A model generated the notes under the pieces. That model did not search any database. It was not told where the DNA came from and worked only from the letters and a program-made list of their open reading frames with translations. This document shows positions 1 to 4,853 of a DNA stretch of 5,672 nucleotides, in pieces. This DNA comes from Gallionellales bacterium CG03_land_8_20_14_0_80_55_15 (lineage in GTDB: Bacteria > Pseudomonadota > Gammaproteobacteria > Burkholderiales > Gallionellaceae). The translations under genes were made by a program, and so were the position numbers. Every line of letters starts with the position of its first letter. Position 1 is the stretch's first letter. The stretch is taken from NCBI GenBank assembly GCA_002780675.1, contig PEUR01000128.1, positions 431 to 6,102 on the forward strand, read 5' to 3'.

Positions 1-1
1 C

Positions 2-685
2 AAATGCTTGGCGGAAACGGATAAAGGGGTGACGTTCACCGTTCGATACCTTTCCTCTGCGAGGGTGCAGGATGGGAGGGAGGAAGTGCCGTCGGATATG
101 AACGTTTCCGCTCATTCAGCGCAAGGGGGAGGGAATACTTATCGTGTCATTTCGCCCGAAGCGCAGGCGCGTGTGCTGGCTTTTCTCGACAGCGCCGCGT
201 ATGGCGTGTCGCGCATGAGTGAGGACTTCGCTGGCGTGGTGGATACTTCCGACAATCTCGGTGTGGTGAGTCTTGTCCAAGGCGAGTTTCGCGCGAATTT
301 TAATGTGCGCTCGTTGCACGATGGCAGGAGGGATGCGCTGACCGATAAGTTGATGTCCCATGCGGAATGTTACGGTCTGCGCGCAGTAAAAGGCATCGCT
401 TATCCGGGTTGGCTGCCGAATCCTTCCTCCCGTTTGCTCGCCCTGTGCCAACAGGTTTATACCGCGCAATACGGCGAACCCGCTGGCTTGCAGGTCATTC
501 ACGCGGGGCTCGAATGCGGTCTGCTCGCCGCCAGTCACCCGCAACTGGACATGATTTCTTTCGGACCCGACATTCGCGGCGCGCATGCGCCGGGCGAACG
601 GGTAGAGATTGCGTCGGTGGGGCGCTGCCAGGAGTTTTTAAGTGCGGTGTTGCAGACGCTGGGAAAGGCTGAAAACCTGCCATGA
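2..685 (+). CDS. pepD: Aminoacyl-histidine dipeptidase (peptidase family M20C), C-terminal half, 5' end outside window
   Basis: The reading frame is open to the left edge with no stop, so this is the C-terminal ~227 residues of a protein whose family members are about 480-490 residues. The family are cytoplasmic dinuclear zinc dipeptidases that hydrolyse beta-Ala-His (carnosine) and other Xaa-His or broad dipeptides. Seen here: the GV-x3-M-S-x-D stretch followed by VDTSDNLGVV (about visible residues 68-89), then IHAGLECGLL (166-175) and the near-terminal MISFGPDIRGAHAPGERVEI block (184-203). The His in AHAPGE (195) corresponds to the final zinc ligand of the family. The N-terminal metal ligands and catalytic Glu lie outside the window, so activity cannot be judged. 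The stop overlaps the next start (ATGA), suggesting coupling. No internal damage is visible. Family assignment is firm; exact substrate is not. Confidence 0.88.
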   Translation, partial: KCLAETDKGVTFTVRYLSSARVQDGREEVPSDMNVSAHSAQGGGNTYRVISPEAQARVLAFLDSAAYGVSRMSEDFAGVVDTSDNLGVVSLVQGEFRANFNVRSLHDGRRDALTDKLMSHAECYGLRAVKGIAYPGWLPNPSSRLLALCQQVYTAQYGEPAGLQVIHAGLECGLLAASHPQLDMISFGPDIRGAHAPGERVEIASVGRCQEFLSAVLQTLGKAENLP

Positions 686-1023
686 TGCGCCTCGAAAAAT
701 CATTGCAGGCGTGGGGAACGCCTGAATTTATCGAAGTGCTCAAACGCGAAATCGCACAGTTGGGTGCGGCTTATCTGCCTTTGCAGCAAGGACTGGTAAC
801 CGGCAACTATGTGGCCGATGCGCCGCTCACGGTGATGATTCACAGCGTGACCGAGTCAGGCGAGGTAATCCGTATCAAGGCGGGAATTTTTTATCGCGGG
901 GTACTCGGCGGTTGCAGTTGTACCGATGACCCTACGCCTGGCAGCGACATCAACGAATATTGTGCGGTGCAACTGGATATGGATAAGTCGAACGCGGTCA
1001 CGGCGATTGCGCTGGTCGAATGA
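682..1023 (+). CDS. Small cytoplasmic protein of unknown function with C-x-C...C cysteines
   Basis: A 113-residue soluble protein with no signal peptide or membrane segment. I do not recognise a named domain, although it resembles conserved hypothetical proteins of betaproteobacteria. It has a helical-looking N-terminus (MMRLEKSLQAWGTPEFIEVLKREIAQLG), a middle with alternating hydrophobic beta-like segments (TVMIHSV, VIRIKAGIFYRGV) and a conserved-looking GGCSCTDDPTP motif (Cys78, Cys80) followed by EYC (Cys94). The three cysteines could bind a metal or simply be structural; the sequence does not decide. Start: two adjacent ATGs (682 and 685). The first overlaps the pepD stop as ATGA, and AAAGG at 664-668 is a rather distant ribosome site, so translational coupling to pepD is the likely mode of expression. 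The coding frame is clean and ends 121 bp before the next gene. Confidence 0.82.
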   Translation: MMRLEKSLQAWGTPEFIEVLKREIAQLGAAYLPLQQGLVTGNYVADAPLTVMIHSVTESGEVIRIKAGIFYRGVLGGCSCTDDPTPGSDINEYCAVQLDMDKSNAVTAIALVE

Positions 1024-1100
1024 GCAACGACAACTTTAGGGATGCAATTTTAGCGTTTCACTTTTGACGGTCGGGTGCTGATCTGGTCGCTGCTTGCTCG

Positions 1101-1124
1101 TCGCATCTGCGATAATCCATTATC
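1101..1124. promoter_or_regulatory. Two overlapping inverted repeats in the amidotransferase promoter region (candidate operators)
   Basis: TCGCA-TC-TGCGA (1101-1112) is a 5-bp inverted repeat with a 2-bp centre. GATAAT-CC-ATTATC (1111-1124) is a perfect 6-bp inverted repeat with a 2-bp centre. They share GA at 1111-1112 and cover the putative -10 box. Such dyads often bind dimeric regulators, but no known operator consensus is recognised, so the role is inferred. Confidence 0.4.
1108..1116 (+). promoter_or_regulatory. Candidate extended -10 promoter element for the amidotransferase gene
   Basis: TGC-GATAAT matches an extended -10 (TGn + TATAAT, 5 of 6). No good -35 box lies 16-18 bp upstream, as is usual for extended -10 promoters. 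Transcription would start near 1122-1124 and give a leader of about 20 nt before the ATG at 1145. TTGACG at 1064-1069 has no partner -10 at proper spacing. The gene may also be read through from pepD. Confidence 0.4.
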
Positions 1125-1133
1125 CGAATTGAT

Positions 1134-1138
1134 AGGAG
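1134..1138 (+). promoter_or_regulatory. Ribosome binding site of the amidotransferase gene
   Basis: AGGAG with a 6-nt spacer to the ATG at 1145. It fixes this start, which is also required because Cys2 must become the N-terminal nucleophile after Met removal. Confidence 0.85.
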
Positions 1139-1144
1139 TGGGGC

Positions 1145-2938
1145 ATGTGCGGTATCTGCGGTGAATTGCGTTTCGATCGGGCAGCCCCCGACGGTGAGGC
1201 GCTGCGGCGCATGACGGCCAGGCTGTCCCGGCGCGGGCCGGATCATGAGGGAGCGTATCAGGATGGTCCGCTGGCGTTCGGCCATCGTCGTCTGGCGATC
1301 ATTGATCTTTCCGCGCACGCCGATCAGCCGATGCTGGACGAGGCGCTGAATCTCGCGCTGGTGTTTAACGGCACGATTTATAACTACCGGGAATTGCGTG
1401 ACGAACTGCTGGAGATGGGCTACACGTTCTTCTCCGAGGGTGATAGCGAGGTCATTCTCAAGGCTTATCACGCCTGGGGCGCGAATTGCGTAAAGCGTTT
1501 TTACGGCATGTTCGCCTTCGCCATCTGGGACAGGCGCGACCAGTCGCTGTTTCTGGCGCGCGACCGACTGGGCATCAAGCCGCTGTACTACACGCTGGAC
1601 AGTGCGCGGCTGCGCTTCGCTTCCACTTTGCAGGCGTTGCTGGCGGGCGGCGGGGTGATGCAGCGCCTCGATCCCGTGGCATTGCATCACCATTTCACGC
1701 TGCACAGCGTCGTACCCGCGCCCCACACCATTTTGCAGGCGGTGAAGAAATTGCCTCAGGCGCACACCGTGCATTTCGCCGTTTCGGGCGAGGTGACTTT
1801 GCATCGCTACTGGCAACTGGATGCGACGCGCCCGGCGCAAGTGCTTACGGAACAGGACTGGCTTGCGGCGACGCGTGCCGTGTTGCTGCGTGCGGTGGAG
1901 CGGCATCGGCTGGCTTCCGATGTGCCGGTCGGCGTGCTGCTGTCCGGCGGGCTGGATTCATCCTTGCTGGTCGGGTTGCTCGCCGATCATGTGGAGGAAT
2001 TGAATACCTTTTCCATCGGTTTCGAGGCGGTGGCGGGCGAGCAGGCCGACGAATTCGAGTATTCCGATCAGGTGGCAAAACATTTCAACACCCGGCATCA
2101 CAAGTTCGCGTTACCCAATGGCGAAGTGTTGCGATGCTTGCCTGAGGCCATCGCGCAGATGTCCGAACCGATGCCGAGTTACGACGTGACGGCTTTTTAC
2201 TTGCTGGGCGAACGGGTGGCAAAAGAGGTGAAAGTGGTGCTGGCGGGACAGGGCGCTGACGAAGTGTTCGGCGGCTATTTCTGGTATCCGCGCATGGAAG
2301 CTGCCAGCGGCACACCGCTGGAACGTTTTTCGCAACATTATTTCGACCGTGACCATGCAGAATATCTGCAAATGGTGACTGACGAATACGCCGTGCCGGA
2401 TGTGACGGCTGCCTGGGTGACGACACAATTACAGCAGCCGGAGGCGGACGAGTTTCTCGACCAGGTGTTACGCATGGATGTGACCAGCCTGATGGTGGAT
2501 GATCCGGTCAAGCGCGTGGATAATATGACCATGGCGTGGGGGCTGGAGGCGCGCGTTCCTTTTTTGGATCACGAATTAGTGGAGCTGGCGGCAAAAATGC
2601 CGCCCGCGCTGAAACTCAAGGAGGGCGGCAAATTTCCGCTTAAAGCAGTCGCACGCGGCCTCATTCCCGATGCGGTGATAGACCGCCCCAAGGGGTATTT
2701 TCCCGTGCCTGCCTTGAAGTATTTGCGTGGCGAATTTCTGGAAAAGATGCGCGCGATTCTGAATTCCGAGGCTTGTATCCGGCGTGGCTTGTATCGGCGC
2801 GATTATGTGGCAAAGTTGCTGGCCGATCCCGAACTGTATCTGACGCGTATCCAGGGCAGCAAACTATGGCATCTGGCCTTGCTCGAATGGTGGTTGCAGA
2901 TAAACGTGGATGCGTCGGGGGAAACAACGCAAGCCTGA
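1145..2938 (+). CDS. asnO: Asparagine synthetase-family glutamine amidotransferase, N-acetylglutaminylglutamine amide (NAGGN) type
   Basis: A 597-residue two-domain class II glutamine amidotransferase. The N-terminal glutaminase domain begins MCGICGE with nucleophile Cys2 and carries RRGPD (29-33), GHRRLAIIDLS (46-56), FNGTIYNY (74-81), GDSEV (99-103) and ARDRLGIKPLYY (138-149). The synthetase domain has the ATP pyrophosphatase loop SGGLDSS (267-273), AGQGADEVFGGY (367-378), DNMTMAWGLEARVPFLD (459-475) and KFPLK (497-501). The late signature RPKGYFPVPALKYL (514-527) and GSKLWHLALLEWWLQ (571-585), with GELRFD at the start, fits the NAGGN amidotransferase group (TIGR03104) better than housekeeping AsnB, which has RPKxGF. 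In Sinorhizobium and Pseudomonas that enzyme works with Ngg to amidate the acetylated Gln-Gln dipeptide, an osmoprotectant. All catalytic motifs look intact. Odd: no ngg gene on either side here, so the pathway is either split in this genome or the acceptor differs. General family assignment is near certain; the NAGGN subtype is likely. Confidence 0.87.
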   Translation: MCGICGELRFDRAAPDGEALRRMTARLSRRGPDHEGAYQDGPLAFGHRRLAIIDLSAHADQPMLDEALNLALVFNGTIYNYRELRDELLEMGYTFFSEGDSEVILKAYHAWGANCVKRFYGMFAFAIWDRRDQSLFLARDRLGIKPLYYTLDSARLRFASTLQALLAGGGVMQRLDPVALHHHFTLHSVVPAPHTILQAVKKLPQAHTVHFAVSGEVTLHRYWQLDATRPAQVLTEQDWLAATRAVLLRAVERHRLASDVPVGVLLSGGLDSSLLVGLLADHVEELNTFSIGFEAVAGEQADEFEYSDQVAKHFNTRHHKFALPNGEVLRCLPEAIAQMSEPMPSYDVTAFYLLGERVAKEVKVVLAGQGADEVFGGYFWYPRMEAASGTPLERFSQHYFDRDHAEYLQMVTDEYAVPDVTAAWVTTQLQQPEADEFLDQVLRMDVTSLMVDDPVKRVDNMTMAWGLEARVPFLDHELVELAAKMPPALKLKEGGKFPLKAVARGLIPDAVIDRPKGYFPVPALKYLRGEFLEKMRAILNSEACIRRGLYRRDYVAKLLADPELYLTRIQGSKLWHLALLEWWLQINVDASGETTQA

Positions 2939-2942
2939 AGAG

Positions 2943-2975
2943 GATCGCGAACTAATGCGGCATTTACTTGCGATC
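2943..2975. other. Imperfect stem-loop at the convergent gene junction
   Basis: GATCGCGA (2943-2950) pairs with TTGCGATC (2968-2975), 8 bp with one G-U. Inside, AATG (2954-2957) pairs with CATT (2961-2964) around a CGG loop. The structure lies just after the plus-strand stop at 2936-2938 and covers the minus-strand TAA at 2964-2966. No T-run follows on either strand, so it is not a standard intrinsic terminator. It may still slow polymerases from both sides. Confidence 0.35.
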
Positions 2976-3518
2976 GGAAATGCGCATCTCTTCCTTGTCC
3001 TGCACGATACGGAACTGGCTCAGGACATTCATGCCCAGCAAGGGTTGATCCAGATTGGGTGCCAGCGTGGCGGCGATGTTATTGAGCGTGAACTTGCCGA
3101 AGCGCAATTCCGCTATCGTGGTGACGCAGCTTTTGGAATTGCCGTTGGCGGTACCCACCATGACATTCCGCCCGCAAGCCAGTTTTGCGCTCTTCTGCAT
3201 GGACAAAGGCAGTGAAACCGTCGTTGCGCCGGTATCAATCAGGAATCTGACCTTATTGCCGTTTATCTTGCCCTCCGTGAAGAAATGACCGCCTTCCTGA
3301 GCCTTGACGATCATCGGCGGCGCTTCGGGGAGATCGGGGTCAACTGCCGCTCCCCACGAAGAAACGGCTTGCTTTTGTGTTTCGCAGGGTGCGCCGCGAT
3401 ATTCAAGCTCGCCTTGCGCATTGCGGCATTTGTAGACATTTTCGGCATGGCTGGGAAGCGCGAACGCTAGACACAGCAGGGCGATGGCTTGTGTGATGCT
3501 GCTCGATGCGAGTTTCAT
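2964..3518 (-). CDS. Exported retropepsin-like aspartic protease with N-terminal DUF4124-like region
   Basis: A 184-residue protein. Residues 1-25 form a Sec signal peptide (Lys2, hydrophobic AIALLCLAFAL core, SHA|E cleavage likely after Ala25; no lipobox), so the product is periplasmic or secreted. Residues 26-45 (NVYKCRNAQGELEYRGAPC) resemble DUF4124, with Cys31 and Cys45 probably disulfide-bonded. After a proline-rich linker (61-68), residues 79-181 form one retroviral-type aspartic protease domain (clan AA, TIGR02281-like): VRFLIDTGATTVSLP with catalytic Asp95, GTANG (122-126), and the second hydrophobic-glycine motif PLLGMNVLSQFRI (159-171). A single DTG means the active form should be a homodimer. 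Substrate is unknown. It follows the methyltransferase stop by 44 nt on the same strand and has its own strong ribosome site, so it may be the last gene of that operon. Domain calls rest on motifs seen, not on a search. Confidence 0.85.
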   Translation of the reverse strand: MKLASSSITQAIALLCLAFALPSHAENVYKCRNAQGELEYRGAPCETQKQAVSSWGAAVDPDLPEAPPMIVKAQEGGHFFTEGKINGNKVRFLIDTGATTVSLPLSMQKSAKLACGRNVMVGTANGNSKSCVTTIAELRFGKFTLNNIAATLAPNLDQPLLGMNVLSQFRIVQDKEEMRISDRK

Positions 3519-3523
3519 TTATT

Positions 3524-3529
3524 CTCCTT
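3524..3529 (-). promoter_or_regulatory. Ribosome binding site of the aspartic protease gene
   Basis: AAGGAG on the minus strand, 5 nt before the ATG at 3518-3516. It is the strongest ribosome site in the minus-strand block and supports this start and the complete signal peptide. Confidence 0.85.
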
Positions 3530-3562
3530 GATTAAGATATTGTCGGTTGTAAGGCGACATTG

Positions 3563-4852
3563 CTATTTCATCGTCAGCCGCCAGAGCGAGGTCATTTCTG
3601 CGGCACGCGCCGCGTGTAGCGTATCGCTGGCATCGGAGGCGCGCGGGTGGGTCGGCCTGACATCCTGCCTGCCTGTCACTTGCAAGCCAGCCGCGTCTAT
3701 CCAGTTCAGCAACAGGGCGCGGGAGCGCAGGCCGAGGTGTTCGGCAATATCCGAGAGTATCAGCCAGCCTTCACCGCCTAGTAGTAAGTGATCCTTCAGT
3801 CCGTGCAGAAAACCCTTCAACATGCGGCTATCCGGGTCGAACACCGCGTATTCCAGCGGTGAGCTGGGGCGAGCCGGAACCCAGGGCGGGTTGCAGACTA
3901 CCAGTGCGGCGCGTCCCTCTGGAAAAAGATCGGCCTGCATCACCTCAACCTGAGCGTCCAAACCCAATCGTAAAATATTTTCCCGCGCACAGTCCAGCGC
4001 GCGCTGATCCTGATCGGTGGCGACGATGCGCTTGATGTCACGACGCGCCAGTACGGCAGCCAGCACGCCGGTTCCCGTGCCGATATCGAAGGCGATGGAG
4101 TGATTTTCAACGAGTTTTGGCAAAGGGGTTTCGGCAAGCAAGTCTACATATTCGCCGCGTATTGGAGAAAATACGCCGTAATAAGGATGAATGCGGGATT
4201 TTAGAGCAGAAATCTCCACGCCATTCCTGCGCCACTCGTGTGCGCCTATTATTCCCAGCAAGCCGCGCAGTGAAGCGACATATTGTTGTTCGCCTGCATT
4301 GCCGTAGGCTTCCTTGCAAGCCAGTCGCACATCGGGTGCGCGGCGCAGCGGGAGGCTGTGGTCTGCATTGAACGGCAGCAGCAACATGCCCAGCGTGCGG
4401 GCGCGCTGCGCTTGCGCCTGACGGTACAGATGAAATGCTTGGCTGGGTTCTGTATCTATTATATTGATTTTTTTGGTTTTTTTTGGTTTGTCCGAGCATC
4501 TTCTGGCCATTGCCTGAAGCAATTGGCGCGCGTTTTGATAATCTCCGTGCCACAGTAGCGCCGTACCTTCGCAGGCCAGGCGGTAAGCCGTAGCGGCGGC
4601 CATGCGGTCGTCGGCGATGACGACTTTCCTGGGCGGCGGTGTGCCGTTCTCAGAGCGCCACAGCGCGGATTTTTCTTCCTCCCCTTCGAGCCAGTGGATG
4701 ACAGGATGCAGCATGTCATGTTCACTCATTTTAACGGACACGGCTGATAAGTTGAGCTGGATAATGACGGCTATCATGTCTGTTGCCGTCAATCCAACCC
4801 GCTTCCGCTTGGCGGATGAGGAGGAAAACCAAGAGCGCTGCGCGAGTTTCAT
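3563..4852 (-). CDS. Class I SAM-dependent methyltransferase with an extra N-terminal domain
   Basis: Up to 429 residues. The C-terminal half is a Rossmann methyltransferase: AFDIGTGTGVLAAVLA (254-269, SAM-binding motif I), VATDQD (277-282, acidic end of strand 2), and VVCNPPWVP (318-326, the (D/N)PP(Y/F/W) motif IV of enzymes that methylate amino groups of nucleotides or glutamine). HPYYGVFSPIRGEYVDLL (222-239) just before it is a PrmC/RlmG-like lead-in. Residues ~50-215 form a separate, mostly helical region (for example DDRMAAATAYRLACEGTALLWHGDYQNARQLLQAMARR), probably for substrate recognition. A lysine-rich linker (122-129) is encoded by A-runs. The start at 4852 has GAAGG 8 nt upstream and begins 1 nt after the kinase stop (TAA-t-ATG), pointing to coupling. 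Residues 1-41 do not look like the rest, and Met42 (4729) is a possible alternative start but lacks a ribosome site. Methyl acceptor unknown: rRNA, tRNA or a translation protein are plausible. Confidence 0.85.
   Translation of the reverse strand: MKLAQRSWFSSSSAKRKRVGLTATDMIAVIIQLNLSAVSVKMSEHDMLHPVIHWLEGEEEKSALWRSENGTPPPRKVVIADDRMAAATAYRLACEGTALLWHGDYQNARQLLQAMARRCSDKPKKTKKINIIDTEPSQAFHLYRQAQAQRARTLGMLLLPFNADHSLPLRRAPDVRLACKEAYGNAGEQQYVASLRGLLGIIGAHEWRRNGVEISALKSRIHPYYGVFSPIRGEYVDLLAETPLPKLVENHSIAFDIGTGTGVLAAVLARRDIKRIVATDQDQRALDCARENILRLGLDAQVEVMQADLFPEGRAALVVCNPPWVPARPSSPLEYAVFDPDSRMLKGFLHGLKDHLLLGGEGWLILSDIAEHLGLRSRALLLNWIDAAGLQVTGRQDVRPTHPRASDASDTLHAARAAEMTSLWRLTMK
4468..4484 (-). repeat. 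Paired homopolymer tracts (A7 and A8 on the coding strand) inside the methyltransferase gene
   Basis: On the plus strand T7 (4468-4474), GG, T8 (4477-4484). They encode the KKTKK linker. The A8 run includes an in-frame A-AAA-AAA heptamer, the form used at -1 slippage sites. A -1 shift would enter a frame open to 4107; a +1 shift would stop at about 4459. Either would remove the catalytic domain. Confidence 0.6.
4765..4791. repeat. 7-bp inverted repeat with 13-nt loop near the methyltransferase 5' end
   Basis: TGACGGC (4765-4771) and GCCGTCA (4785-4791) are perfectly complementary. They lie in the first 30 codons of the methyltransferase, upstream of the alternative Met42 start. It could be an mRNA hairpin or a protein-binding dyad; no T-run follows, so it is not a terminator. 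Confidence 0.5.
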
Positions 4853-4853
4853 A

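Noticed and set aside
8..10. TTG as a start of the pepD reading frame
   Set aside because: The frame is open upstream of it and the protein begins in the middle of the PepD fold, so it is an internal codon of a gene cut by the window edge.
1064..1069. TTGACG as a -35 box for the amidotransferase gene
   Set aside because: No acceptable -10 lies 16-18 bp downstream; the GATAAT at 1111 is far too distant.
1058..1906. Long open frame (282 codons) on the minus strand opposite the amidotransferase gene
   Set aside because: It lies antisense to a gene with full catalytic motifs, its protein is rich in Arg, Gln and His without any domain, and it looks like a codon-bias shadow.
1486..2145. 219-codon plus-strand frame inside the amidotransferase gene
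   Set aside because: Arg/Ala/Gly-rich composition typical of an off-frame read of GC-rich coding DNA, and no independent evidence for translation.
3541..3559. TGTCG/CGACA inverted repeat between the methyltransferase and protease genes as a terminator
   Set aside because: Only 5 bp with a 9-nt loop, and the following minus-strand bases (atatcttaat) are not a T-run. Too weak to annotate.
4107..4553. 148-codon frame overlapping the methyltransferase gene on the same strand
   Set aside because: The main frame carries the SAM-binding and NPPW motifs across the same bases. This frame is only relevant as the -1 product at the A-tract, noted separately.
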